Source: a virus
Strand: one strand, 5' to 3'
DNA length: 64,000 nt
IMG/VR virus record: IMGVR_UViG_3300009443_000003
Span: 17,152-81,151 of that record
The notes under the pieces are model-generated. The model saw only the letters and a list, made by a program, of their open reading frames with translations, ran no database searches and had not been told where the DNA came from. Shown piece after piece: positions 8,926 to 17,842 of the stretch (its first letter is position 1; each line of letters opens with the position of its first letter). The translations under genes and the position numbers were made by a program.

Positions 8926-9849
8926 ATGAGCGACAATTTTGACATTTTCAATTTGGGCGTAGAAGACGTAGAAACGCATCAGCCCGCAGCAAACACTTCA
9001 GCAAATGAAGTCTACAAACCATCAGCCGACGACGGCAAAGATGGAACTTACAAAGCACTAATCCGCTTTGTTCCTAACCCAGAGAATCCACGCAACTCTC
9101 TTATTCAAAAGTACGTACACTGGTTGACTAATTCATCTGGTGAAGGTAAACTGGTAGACTCTCCAAGTTCAATTGGTGAGAAATGCCCGATTGCAGACGT
9201 ATTCTGGAAATTGCGTAAAAGCGATTCTGCAGTTGATCGTAAAGCTTCAGAAAAATTGAAGCGTCGTCAACAGTACTACGCGTTGATTAAGATCATTAAA
9301 GATCCACAAAACCCAGACTTAGACGGTACTTACAAAGTCTTTAAGTTCGGTTACAAAATCAAAGAGAAGATCGACGCTGAGTTGAAGCCAGACTTCGGTG
9401 AGCCAACACAAGTATTTGACCTATTTGAAGGTAAGAACTTTGAGTTGATTATCACTCGTCAAGGTGAATACAACAACTACGACAAATCTAAATTCTCTTC
9501 AAGTCAGTCAGCTATTATCTTAGGCGATGCTCCGGCAGAACGTAACAAAGAGAACATGGCTACTATTAAAGAAGAGCTAGAAGACGCACCTTCGCTTGCT
9601 ACGTATGACTATCAAGCGTGGGACGAAACAACTCGTGCTTTCGTAAACGACGTCCTTAGAATGTATCTAAATCCAGGTGATTCTATCTCTGAAATCTCTA
9701 GCCCAGCACCAAAGAAAAGTGCAGCTAAGGCAGAGCCTAAGAAAGAAGAACCAGTAGCAGTTGAAGCAGAAGCAGCTAGCGCAAGCAGCTCTTCTAGCGT
9801 GAACGCAGATGATGATTTAGATTCTTTCTTGAATGACCTCGACATCTAA
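8926..9849 (+). CDS. 32: Single-stranded DNA-binding protein gp32-like
   Basis: 307 residues, like T4 gp32 (301). The OB-fold core is recognisable by RFVPNPENPRNSLIQKYVHW, QYYALIKIIKDPQNP and the FEGKNFELII segment. The C-terminus is a flexible Lys/Glu/Ala/Ser linker ending in a very acidic tail (ADDDLDSFLNDLDI), the part that in T4 recruits UvsY, primase loader and other replication proteins. It coats ssDNA during replication, recombination and repair. One oddity: T4 gp32 has a zinc site with His and three Cys; here only one Cys (GEKCPIADVF) is present, so the zinc site is lost. The 3' end overlaps the primase gene by 17 bases. Confidence 0.88.
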   Translation: MSDNFDIFNLGVEDVETHQPAANTSANEVYKPSADDGKDGTYKALIRFVPNPENPRNSLIQKYVHWLTNSSGEGKLVDSPSSIGEKCPIADVFWKLRKSDSAVDRKASEKLKRRQQYYALIKIIKDPQNPDLDGTYKVFKFGYKIKEKIDAELKPDFGEPTQVFDLFEGKNFELIITRQGEYNNYDKSKFSSSQSAIILGDAPAERNKENMATIKEELEDAPSLATYDYQAWDETTRAFVNDVLRMYLNPGDSISEISSPAPKKSAAKAEPKKEEPVAVEAEAASASSSSSVNADDDLDSFLNDLDI

Positions 9850-10903
9850 ACTTACTGATGACTTAAAGGACAGAATAAAAAGTACTCTTAAAGAAATAGC
9901 AGTACAAGAACATTCTGCACCTAATAAGCAAATGCTAAAAGACATGCCAGGACGAATAGTCTTGGCATGTCCTTATTGTGGTGACTCGCATACTGATGAC
10001 ACAAAGAAACGTGGCAACTTATATTGGGACACTTTACAGTATCACTGTTATAACTGTGGACATCATACGAATATCCACACAATGGCCAAGGACTTTCAGG
10101 TTCGGATGGGCCAGAGCCAAGACACATTTAACGTTATTGACTATATTCAGAGCAATAAGATGAAGGTGAAGCAGTCAGATGCTTTGCAACACAACATCTT
10201 AAAGAAGCTAAACGATATTGCAATTACAGTTGATGAGTTTAAGAAATTTGCACATGCGGAAGAGGTTCAACCTGGCGACTGGATCTGGTTTAAACTAAAA
10301 GAAAGACTCTTACATAATAGAGCCGAAGAGTTTCTCTACTCACCTAAGACCTATAAGCTCTGGATCCTAAACTTTGGCGCTAACGGTAATATCATTGGCG
10401 TACAGAGTAGAAGAATGAAAGGCTACGGTCAACGTTATTTGACCTACGATATTGGTAAGCTCTATGAAGAGATGAAGAAAGAGCATGGTCTGACTGAAGA
10501 TGAACTGGCTCGAGTTAACAAGGCATCTACACTTTTCGGTATAATGCAACTTAATTTCCAAAGAGACGTTACAATGTTTGAAGGTCCTCTTGACGCCAAG
10601 TTCATGAGCAACTCACTTGCACTTGCAACTGCTGGTAGATCGACAGAAGAGTTTGATGAAATGGCAACTGTCAGATATATGTTTGACAACGATAAAACAG
10701 GTAAGAAGAAGATGATTGAGAAGCTTAAGAAGGGCAGACCAGTCTTTATGTGGCAGAAATTCTTACAAGATTTTAAGCTAGATAAATATGATATAAAGGA
10801 TCTAAATGATCTGATGTTGAAATGTTACGAGCTTAAAAACGACGCACATAAGAAGATTAACGATTATTTCACATCAAGTCAATTAGACCTATGGTACATA
10901 TAG
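9833..10903 (+). CDS. 61: DNA primase gp61-like
   Basis: 356 residues, near T4 gp61 (342). The N-terminal zinc finger is CPYCGDSH (about residue 46) paired with CYNCGHH (about 73). A TOPRIM-like catalytic core follows, with FEGPLDAKFM (Glu then Asp) and the VRYMFDNDKTG acidic motif. It makes short RNA primers for lagging-strand synthesis together with the hexameric helicase gp41 (36664). The start lies inside the end of the gp32 gene and the end overlaps the following small gene by 13 bases, so the three are translated as a coupled unit. Confidence 0.87.
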   Translation: MTSTSKLTDDLKDRIKSTLKEIAVQEHSAPNKQMLKDMPGRIVLACPYCGDSHTDDTKKRGNLYWDTLQYHCYNCGHHTNIHTMAKDFQVRMGQSQDTFNVIDYIQSNKMKVKQSDALQHNILKKLNDIAITVDEFKKFAHAEEVQPGDWIWFKLKERLLHNRAEEFLYSPKTYKLWILNFGANGNIIGVQSRRMKGYGQRYLTYDIGKLYEEMKKEHGLTEDELARVNKASTLFGIMQLNFQRDVTMFEGPLDAKFMSNSLALATAGRSTEEFDEMATVRYMFDNDKTGKKKMIEKLKKGRPVFMWQKFLQDFKLDKYDIKDLNDLMLKCYELKNDAHKKINDYFTSSQLDLWYI

Positions 10904-11106
10904 ATGAATTAATGATTGACAACGAATTAGACGATTTTTATAGAGACCGCGACCGATTCAAAGGTCATAAGCTCTTAATTGACTTTGAGCAAATTGAGCT
11001 TAAGTTTACACCAAAGGATTTTAGTGCCGGCAAGCCAAAGATGAAGAAGAAACAGACGGCTGCCAAGTACATAAAACCTAGTAGAGACAAAGGTTCTCTA
11101 TTTTAA
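10891..11106 (+). CDS. Small protein with clamp-binding-like LF tail
   Basis: 71 residues, acidic N-terminal half (DNELDDFYRDRDRF), Lys-rich C-terminal half (KPKMKKKQTAAKY), ending in GSLF. It overlaps the primase gene by 13 bases and precedes UvsY. The ending resembles the C-terminal Leu-Phe tails of other replication proteins in this window and the ASLF element near the end of T4 DNA polymerase that docks on the sliding clamp. Small clamp-binding co-activators such as T4 gp33 lie near gene 32 in T4, so a gp33-like role is conceivable, but no sequence similarity strong enough to claim it was seen. Confidence 0.55.
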   Translation: MVHIDELMIDNELDDFYRDRDRFKGHKLLIDFEQIELKFTPKDFSAGKPKMKKKQTAAKYIKPSRDKGSLF

Positions 11107-11117
11107 AGATATATTGA

Positions 11118-11540
11118 ATGAGCAAAGAAAAGATACTAGAGCTTGACAAAAAATTAAGCACCCAACGCACCAACTGGTCTAATAAGATTAAAGAACTTGC
11201 CAAAGGCCTAAAGAACATTAATCAACTAGAAGATGTAATATCGGAAGTGTTATCTACAAGACAGATCTTGATAGACAACATGGCCTATATTAACATGAAG
11301 GTAAAAGAGCAGAAAGCCACAATTGGCTCTAGATACAGAGAGGCATATATAAGATACTACGAATACGACTATAAACTAGGCGAGAAGCAGAAAGAACGCT
11401 TTATTGAGACTGATCTCAGAGATGAGAACATGATTCTTTCACACCTAGAAAATCAACTTGAATTTTTGAAAGAGTCGGTTAAGACTCTAGATAATATGGG
11501 CTTTGCTATTAGAAATAGGCTAGCTCTAAAAGATCTATAA
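11118..11540 (+). CDS. uvsY: Recombination mediator UvsY-like
   Basis: 140 residues, against 137 in T4 UvsY. Largely helical and charged; the C-terminal half follows the UvsY pattern: a Tyr-rich helix (REAYIRYYEYDYKLGEKQKE), then a long helix and the end LDNMGFAIRNRL, which parallels the RGFAIKH end of T4 UvsY. UvsY displaces gp32 and loads the UvsX recombinase on ssDNA. The T4 neighbour UvsW is directly downstream here too, which supports the call. UvsX itself is at 35230. Sequence identity is low, so the assignment rests on length, pattern and synteny. Confidence 0.6.
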   Translation: MSKEKILELDKKLSTQRTNWSNKIKELAKGLKNINQLEDVISEVLSTRQILIDNMAYINMKVKEQKATIGSRYREAYIRYYEYDYKLGEKQKERFIETDLRDENMILSHLENQLEFLKESVKTLDNMGFAIRNRLALKDL

Positions 11541-11545
11541 TAAGA

Positions 11546-13060
11546 GTGGAACTTACACTAACGGAAAATAAACAGCTATTACGAATTGACTCGGCTACAG
11601 ACATGGAGCTCGAGCAACTCAACATATCCTTAAATAAGAGGATTGAATCATGGCGTTTTAACCCGTTGGTAAAGAAAGGTCTTTGGGATGGCTACATCTC
11701 ATATATTAAAGACGATACGTGGATCCCGTCAGGCCTATGGCGTGAAGTTATGTTGATTGCTAAAGATTATAACTATGATCTAAAACTGAACGGCATCACT
11801 GAACTATTTGACCGCAACATTCAACAAGAGGCTTTTGAAGAATGGGCGTTAGACTTTTTTGACGGTCACCCAGACGGTATCTCACCTAGAGACTATCAGA
11901 TGGACGCAGCTTTTAACATCCTAAAATTTAGGCGCTGTTTAGCAGAGCTGGCTACATCAGCCGGTAAGACCTTAATCTCATTCTTGACTGTGGCTTATAC
12001 GTTAGAGAAGCAGAAGGCCGAGAAGATACTCTTTATTGTACCTAACGTTTCGCTTGTAGTTCAAGCATCTGAAGACTTCTTAGATTATAACTGGCAAAAC
12101 AGAGTTAGTATTAAAGTACAGCAGATCTACAGTGGCCAGAAGATTAGAGCTGGGCGTAATGTTGTGATCGGCACATACCAGTCGCTTGTTAAGAAGAAGG
12201 CTGAGTACTTCGATCAGTTTGATGCAGTTATCATTGACGAGACACATAAAGCTAAGTCACAGTCCATTAAAACCATTCTATCTAAGTGTAAGAATGCAGA
12301 CTATAGATTCGGACTATCAGGTACGATCCCTAAACCAGGTTCATTGGACCGATTAACCTTAATGTCACATACAGGCCCTGTAATTACAGAGGTGACTGCC
12401 AATTACCTACAGAATGAAGGTCACATTGCTAAATGTAATGTAAAGGTAATTAAGATGGACTATGCTACTGAGTCTACAAAAGAGGCTTTTAGAGAGATGG
12501 CATTCAATAAATATGAAAGCAAAGATGTCTTTAAATTTGAACAAAATTACGTTATCAATTCGCCAGGTAGGCTCAACTTTATTTGTAACGTTATTTCCAG
12601 AATACCACGCAATTCCCTTGTACTTTTCCACCGCATTGAACATGGTCAGCGTATTTATGAGAAATTGCGCCAAGAGAGTGACAAACGGGTCTACTATGTC
12701 GACGGCGGTACCGATAAAGATATTCGCGAAGAATACAAGAAGAAGATGGAGGCGGGTGAAGAAGTGGTGATTGTAGCCTCTTATGGTACATTTTCGACCG
12801 GTATTTCAATTAAAAAGATCCATAACATATTCTTTACAGAGTCGTTTAAGTCTGAAGTTATCATTCGCCAGTCGATTGGTCGAGGGCTTAGACAACACTC
12901 TTCAAAAGACTCAGTTAACATTATAGATTTTGTAGATGATATTAGTCTGCCGGACTGGGATAACTACCTGATTCGACATGCTAAAGCTAGACAGAAGATC
13001 TACAAGGAACAGAAGTTCAAGTACGATATTAAAAACGTCACTTTTGAAGGTGATATATAA
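11546..13060 (+). CDS. uvsW: RNA-DNA and branched-DNA helicase UvsW-like
   Basis: 504 residues, about the length of T4 UvsW. SF2 helicase motifs in order: ATSAGKTL (motif I, about residue 140), IIDETHK (motif II), GLSGTIP (motif III), and the second RecA domain with VASYGTFSTGISIKK (motif V) and QSIGRGLRQ (motif VI). T4 UvsW unwinds R-loops and regresses stalled forks, shifting replication from origin-dependent to recombination-dependent mode. The start codon is GTG at 11546 in an A-rich context, six bases after UvsY. The stop codon lies within a GATATATAA late-promoter motif. Confidence 0.85.
   Translation: MELTLTENKQLLRIDSATDMELEQLNISLNKRIESWRFNPLVKKGLWDGYISYIKDDTWIPSGLWREVMLIAKDYNYDLKLNGITELFDRNIQQEAFEEWALDFFDGHPDGISPRDYQMDAAFNILKFRRCLAELATSAGKTLISFLTVAYTLEKQKAEKILFIVPNVSLVVQASEDFLDYNWQNRVSIKVQQIYSGQKIRAGRNVVIGTYQSLVKKKAEYFDQFDAVIIDETHKAKSQSIKTILSKCKNADYRFGLSGTIPKPGSLDRLTLMSHTGPVITEVTANYLQNEGHIAKCNVKVIKMDYATESTKEAFREMAFNKYESKDVFKFEQNYVINSPGRLNFICNVISRIPRNSLVLFHRIEHGQRIYEKLRQESDKRVYYVDGGTDKDIREEYKKKMEAGEEVVIVASYGTFSTGISIKKIHNIFFTESFKSEVIIRQSIGRGLRQHSSKDSVNIIDFVDDISLPDWDNYLIRHAKARQKIYKEQKFKYDIKNVTFEGDI
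13052..13060 (+). promoter_or_regulatory. Late promoter motif GATATATAA
   Basis: Exact nonamer overlapping the uvsW stop codon, 37 bases upstream of the ATG at 13098 of the first CTS gene of the cargo block. Position and sequence fit a gp55-type late promoter (compare T4 TATAAATA). Confidence 0.6.
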
Positions 13061-13097
13061 TACTGTAATAACAAATTTAAAAACAAAGAAACATATA

Positions 13098-14663
13098 ATG
13101 GAACGATTAGTAACATTTGAACAATTTGCTGAGCAAAAGGCAAAAAAAGATCAGGTTCAACTTGAGGAAGAGTTGAATGCAAAAAGGGAAGCTTCAGCAA
13201 ATAGCTTTAAGGACTTATTATCTGAATTCGGTGTAACTTCAATGAGTGAATTATCTGAAGAAGATAAGCCTAAATTTAACGAGAGATTAGGTACTTTAAC
13301 AGAATCTGCACTATTGCTAGAAGGCACAAGATCTCAAGTAGGGAAGATCGATAAGAAAGGTAGGATTACATCGGTCTATGTACACTATGATGGTTATCCA
13401 GACCACATGGTACCAATGATTAAGAACTACGACAAGAAAGGTGTTGACCAACTAGTTAAACTAGGTAAGTCTGGTATCTCATATTTAGACAAGAATATCG
13501 GTAAAAAGCAAGACTTTAATAGTCCAGTAAGGGGAACCACTCTATTCTACGGTAGAGATCGCGGAGAGAACAAAGATATGACTACTACATGGACCAACGC
13601 AGCTGACATTAAAGGTTACTTTAAAGAAGTTGCTAACGACGGTGGAGCTGAATACGTTTATCTATATGATGAACGAGATGGAAAGTGGTACATGGGAGAT
13701 ACTTATGGTAGCCCTGTATTACAAGTAGTTGAATCAGTAAACGAGGCTGTTATTGCAATCAGTGGTAAGAGAACAGCCAAGAAAGTAGCTTTAAGACTAA
13801 CCAGATTATTTGATACCAAGTTAACAGCTCTTGCTGCGGATAAAGTAACAATGCTAGGCTTCTTGAAAGAGTTATATTTCTATGCAATGGAAGACGCTAA
13901 CTTTTCACGCGAGGCCAATGTGACAATGAACATGATTAAGGGTAAGATTAGCCCGCTAGAAGTTAAAGTAGAAGGCTTGGATGGTGAAGTTATTAGAATT
14001 TCAGCTAAGACGATAAAAACTATAGCAGACAAATACTACTCAGATCTTGCAAATGCAGGTGATTGGTCAGGTATTGGTATTACTGAAGGTTTTGCAATGT
14101 ACTTAGATCAAATCGGAGAGTCTAACATGGCACAAGCACTTCTTGACTCTTTTAATGCACAGTTTGAAGGTGAAGAGAAAAGAGTTTCTAGAACTGAAAA
14201 GCTTTATGAATTATCACAGAGATTAGAATCTACCAATGAGGCTAAAGAATCAGTAAACGAAGCTAAATACGATAAGAAGAAGCTTTTAAAGTTAATCAAG
14301 AATCATGATGATGCTGAAATCCTAGTTAATGGAAAATGGTACATCATCTATAATCCAGATAACGGTAATGACGAAAACACAGATATGTGGAATGACGATT
14401 CAGTATTTGCATTAGATCAAGATGGTGAAGAGTTTGAAATCAATTACAAAGATATTGAGCATTTTAAAGAGTCTGTTGAAGTAAACGAGACTGAAATTAA
14501 ATCTGATGATGAATTCAAAGAATATGCATTCACAATACTTCAAAAAGCATTTGGAGCAGACTTTGATGAAGCAAAAGCGCAAGAAGTTGTCGATGGTATC
14601 TTAGGTAAAGTTGATGGCGATTATGGTAAGGCTGCAGGTATTTTGCAAAGCTCACTTGGCTAA
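13098..14663 (+). CDS. Multi-domain CTS protein, predicted capsid-internal
   Basis: 521 residues from ATG 13098; the frame is open further upstream, but that part overlaps UvsW and the late promoter. The N-terminus MERLVTFEQFAEQK is CTS-like. Then come: a domain at about 75-205 with VYVHYDGYPDHM and TTLFYGRDRGE, which I recognise as a phage domain of unknown function (usually written with HWDGYP and RDRGE); a helical middle domain (about 210-375); and a last domain (about 398-465, LLKLIKNHDDAEILVNGKW). Domains are joined by Glu-rich linkers such as ESVNEAV and ESTNEAKESVNEAK that look like prohead-protease sites. Inference: packaged with the core and cut into pieces. Confidence 0.7.
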   Translation: MERLVTFEQFAEQKAKKDQVQLEEELNAKREASANSFKDLLSEFGVTSMSELSEEDKPKFNERLGTLTESALLLEGTRSQVGKIDKKGRITSVYVHYDGYPDHMVPMIKNYDKKGVDQLVKLGKSGISYLDKNIGKKQDFNSPVRGTTLFYGRDRGENKDMTTTWTNAADIKGYFKEVANDGGAEYVYLYDERDGKWYMGDTYGSPVLQVVESVNEAVIAISGKRTAKKVALRLTRLFDTKLTALAADKVTMLGFLKELYFYAMEDANFSREANVTMNMIKGKISPLEVKVEGLDGEVIRISAKTIKTIADKYYSDLANAGDWSGIGITEGFAMYLDQIGESNMAQALLDSFNAQFEGEEKRVSRTEKLYELSQRLESTNEAKESVNEAKYDKKKLLKLIKNHDDAEILVNGKWYIIYNPDNGNDENTDMWNDDSVFALDQDGEEFEINYKDIEHFKESVEVNETEIKSDDEFKEYAFTILQKAFGADFDEAKAQEVVDGILGKVDGDYGKAAGILQSSLG

Positions 14664-14684
14664 TCAATAAAAAGAACTACAACA

Positions 14685-15968
14685 ATGAGAAAATTACTTT
14701 CATATCAAGAATTTTTAGTTGAGAAAGCATCTGCTCCGGTAGATGCAAATCTCATTCTAGAGGGCGGTGCAGCTGGTCATATGTCGCATCCGTTCGACGA
14801 AAAAGAATTGACATTTGGTGACTTTAAAAAGATCGTTGAGTTTGGCTTAAGAGGCGAACTTAACTTTGAAGAAGAAGTTACCGAAAAGACCGACGGACAA
14901 AACTTATTTGCAACTGTAATGGATGGTGAGGTTAAATTTGCCAGAGGTATTAATGATATGAGGAATCCAATGGATCTAAAAACTTTTAAACAAAAGTTTG
15001 AAGCACATAAAAGTCCACTAGTAAGAGATACTTTTCAATTCGCAGCAGAAGATTTAGCAAATTCATTAAATAAGCTACCAGCAAAAGACTTAGAGGTTTT
15101 TAATAATGGTAAGAGTTTTATGAATATGGAGCTAATCTACTCGAAGAACCCAAATGTAATTTATTACGACAGGGATGTTATTCAATTCCATGGTATTAAA
15201 CATACTGATGGTGATGGTAATGAAATAGGAGATGAAACAAAATACGCAGCATCAATTGCAAAGGTTCTTAAAGACCTTAAACTTGATATGGGTAAAACAT
15301 TTTCAATTATCCCACCACAAATCATTAAAATGGGTAAGGATATTGACTTCGATGCAAACAAAGCTAAATTCCTTAAACAAATTGAAGATCTACGTAAACA
15401 GTACAACTTAACAGATGCTGATGAAGTTTCTATGTATCATGAAATGTGGTGGAGAGAAACTATCGATAAGAACTTTCCGGATCTAACACAAGATCACAAA
15501 GAAGGACTTTTATTAAGATGGGCGTATGATGATAAGAAGACTCTTAATATAAGAAGTCTTGATAAAGAGTTAGGTAAAGATAAAGCTGCTCTAATTAAAA
15601 AGTTTGACAAAGAAGATGTAAAGAAAAAACAAAAAGAGAACATGAGACCTTTTGAAGATTTATTTCTTGAACTAGGTAGTGTTATCTTAAAGAACGCATC
15701 TAACTTTGTGGCTGCTAATCCAGCTGCAGAAATGCAGAGACTACAAAAGCAATTAAAAGATGAAGCGGAAGCAGTTAGAAAAAGCGGTGATGTTTCGGAC
15801 ATTGAAAAAGTTGCTAAAGAACTTGAAAGACTTGAAAGAATCGGAGGTATCGAATCAATTATACCAACAGAGGGTATTGTCTTTAGATACAAAGGCAAGA
15901 CTATGAAGCTAACAGGAACATTCGCTGCAGTTAACCAGCTTATGGGTTTTATAAAATACGGTAGATAA
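14685..15968 (+). CDS. CTS-bearing ligase-like nucleotidyltransferase
   Basis: 427 residues. The N-terminus MRKLLSYQEFLVEKA is the closest match in the window to the T4 capsid targeting sequence (compare YQEFIAE), with LVE as cleavage site. The body has the signature of covalent nucleotidyltransferases (DNA/RNA ligase fold): motif I EKTDGQN with candidate Lys68, motif III-like FMNMELIYSKNPNVIYYD (about 145-165), and near the C-terminus PTEGIVFRYKG then MKLTG, matching motifs IV and V. It would charge itself with AMP and join or cap nucleic acid ends. The CTS predicts it is carried inside the capsid and injected. The substrate is unknown. A Lys/Glu-rich helical insertion precedes motif IV. Confidence 0.65.
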   Translation: MRKLLSYQEFLVEKASAPVDANLILEGGAAGHMSHPFDEKELTFGDFKKIVEFGLRGELNFEEEVTEKTDGQNLFATVMDGEVKFARGINDMRNPMDLKTFKQKFEAHKSPLVRDTFQFAAEDLANSLNKLPAKDLEVFNNGKSFMNMELIYSKNPNVIYYDRDVIQFHGIKHTDGDGNEIGDETKYAASIAKVLKDLKLDMGKTFSIIPPQIIKMGKDIDFDANKAKFLKQIEDLRKQYNLTDADEVSMYHEMWWRETIDKNFPDLTQDHKEGLLLRWAYDDKKTLNIRSLDKELGKDKAALIKKFDKEDVKKKQKENMRPFEDLFLELGSVILKNASNFVAANPAAEMQRLQKQLKDEAEAVRKSGDVSDIEKVAKELERLERIGGIESIIPTEGIVFRYKGKTMKLTGTFAAVNQLMGFIKYGR

Positions 15969-15978
15969 AACATAACAC

Positions 15979-17823
15979 ATGGCATTACAAAACCTTAAGA
16001 CATATTTTGAGTCGACTAACAGAAACGACTTCATGCAACTTCTAGAAAACACATGCGTTGTTTCTGAGAAGATTCAAGCATCCTCATTCCACGTTAGAAA
16101 AACTAACAGCGGTTTTGAGTATTATAAGAGCGGTTCTAAGGACGCAATGAACAAAGTTGATAGAACTATTGTAAAGTACTATGAAAATGCCATCAAGTAC
16201 TTTAAATCAATTTCTGGTGACATTGCTGAACAGATGCCAACTGACTGGAAGTTTGGCTTTGATTATATGGTTGATAAGAAGACTGTAGACATTGAATACG
16301 ACAAGCTACCAAAGAACCACCTGATCTTAACGCATATTCAGGTGATGAGTCCTAGCAATCCTACTGAAATCAAGAAGGTGGTTAGAGACCCAAACATTCT
16401 TTACAAGTGGGCAGATATTCTAAGCGTACAGAGACCTCAAGTTATTTTCCAAGGTAAATTGTCAGACTACCAGAAAGAAGATTTGGTTAAACTTTTAGAA
16501 ATGAGCGAAACTCAATTCAAGAAAGAGTTTACAGACGCTTCTTTTACTAGAAAGATCTATAATATCTTTAATAAAGGCTTGAACTCAACAGGTCTTAATC
16601 TAGATTTAGAAAAAGACATTGACTCTTTAATCTTAAACTTCTTTGACGGTAAGTCAGTTAAGAACTTTAAGCTTGAGAGATTTGACAAGGCTGAAAGAGA
16701 CAGCCGCAATCCATCTGACATGTATCAGATCTCAATCTTAGATCTAGTAGAATACATCTCACAATACGATATTCCTAGCATTGAACTTAAAGAAGATGAT
16801 ACCGACATAAGGTACATCGAACTTATTTCAATCCTATTTAACTCATATGTAGAAAAGCACGCAACAAAATATATTGGTGCTAGCTTTGACTCAGCAGACT
16901 TTGCACAAGGCGAAGAGTTTGCACTCAATACTACATTTATTAAAAACGAAAAGACACTATCACTGGTTCAGAAAGATGTTCTAGCAGAGCTTTACAAGAT
17001 TGCGCTGGGTTCATTTAGAAAGAAGAGAACTAAAGAGACTGATATTATCAACGCTGCTTTAATGGAGCAGATCAACGAGATCGTTGCTAAGATTGAAGCT
17101 CTAGTGATGGGCGAAACAAACGAAGGCGACGTTATGAACTTCAACACCTATCTAAAGACACAGAATTTACAAACACAAGTAAGCCCAATTACTGAAGCAT
17201 TAACTGTTAAATATGCTGAACAAGGCAAGAAGCCTGTTAACATGTTCGTGGGTAGATTTCAACCATTTACGCTTGGACATGCTAAAGTGATTGAGACGAT
17301 TAGTAAGCAGAATGGATTCCCAGTAGTTATTTTTCTAGTAAAGGCAAAAGCTAAAAAGAAAGAAGATGCTTTTAAGAGACCTTATGATGAAGATCTACAG
17401 ATTGAGATGCTAAACAAATTAAAGTCAAAGTACCCAATTAAGGATGTATATGTAATTGAAGGTTCTGCTGGAATTGATAAAATGTTTAATGCAATGAGAG
17501 GCGATGGATATGAACCAGTCCTTTGGGGAACAGGAACCGACAGGATGAAAAACTATGGATTTCAAGTAAACAATCAACAATACAGAGAGGATCTAGGAGT
17601 TAGAGCAGACTTTGGCCTGTTTGAGATTCCAAGAACCGGCAAGAATATTTCAGCAACGCAGGTTAGAAACGCAATGCTAGATGGTGACGAGAAGCTCTTT
17701 AAGAAGCTAACTCCGAAAGAGATACATTCTATGTATGGTGATTTAAAAGACAAACTAGAGGCCTCAATGGCAACTAATGAGTCAACCATTATGACCTTCG
17801 ATCAATTTACAAAGAATATATAA
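15979..17823 (+). CDS. Ligase-like domain fused to NMN adenylyltransferase-like domain
   Basis: 614 residues. The C-terminal domain (about 415-600) is a clear HIGH-type nucleotidyltransferase: MFVGRFQPFTLGHAKV (about 421-436) and the late motif SATQVRNAM (about 557), as in NadM/NadR NMN adenylyltransferases that make NAD+ from NMN and ATP. The N-terminal half carries ligase-like elements: SEKIQASSF (about 29-37, candidate motif I Lys) and FKLERFD (about 227-233, candidate motif V). A linker ending in SPITEALTVKYAE joins them. No CTS lies at the N-terminus, but the last ten residues (MTFDQFTKNI) are CTS-like. It sits between two CTS genes. Possible roles: NAD+ resupply against NAD-depleting defence, or nucleic-acid end repair. 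Confidence 0.65.
   Translation: MALQNLKTYFESTNRNDFMQLLENTCVVSEKIQASSFHVRKTNSGFEYYKSGSKDAMNKVDRTIVKYYENAIKYFKSISGDIAEQMPTDWKFGFDYMVDKKTVDIEYDKLPKNHLILTHIQVMSPSNPTEIKKVVRDPNILYKWADILSVQRPQVIFQGKLSDYQKEDLVKLLEMSETQFKKEFTDASFTRKIYNIFNKGLNSTGLNLDLEKDIDSLILNFFDGKSVKNFKLERFDKAERDSRNPSDMYQISILDLVEYISQYDIPSIELKEDDTDIRYIELISILFNSYVEKHATKYIGASFDSADFAQGEEFALNTTFIKNEKTLSLVQKDVLAELYKIALGSFRKKRTKETDIINAALMEQINEIVAKIEALVMGETNEGDVMNFNTYLKTQNLQTQVSPITEALTVKYAEQGKKPVNMFVGRFQPFTLGHAKVIETISKQNGFPVVIFLVKAKAKKKEDAFKRPYDEDLQIEMLNKLKSKYPIKDVYVIEGSAGIDKMFNAMRGDGYEPVLWGTGTDRMKNYGFQVNNQQYREDLGVRADFGLFEIPRTGKNISATQVRNAMLDGDEKLFKKLTPKEIHSMYGDLKDKLEASMATNESTIMTFDQFTKNI
17814..17823 (+). promoter_or_regulatory. Late-promoter-like motif GAATATATAA
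   Basis: Variant with one extra A, overlapping the stop of the preceding gene and 19 bases before the ATG at 17843 of the polyprotein gene. It is the same arrangement as at 13052 and 57441, where the motif covers a stop codon. Confidence 0.45.
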
Positions 17824-17842
17824 AAAAACAAAAGATAAAGAA

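Noticed and set aside
12978-13097. Upstream extension of the CTS protein frame (40 more codons)
   Set aside because: It overlaps the uvsW gene and the late promoter motif; starting at ATG 13098 restores a CTS like that of other genes.
15494-15985. 163-codon minus-strand frame opposite the ligase-like gene
   Set aside because: Ser/Leu-rich composition typical of an antisense of Lys/Glu-rich coding sequence; the + frame has clear enzyme motifs.
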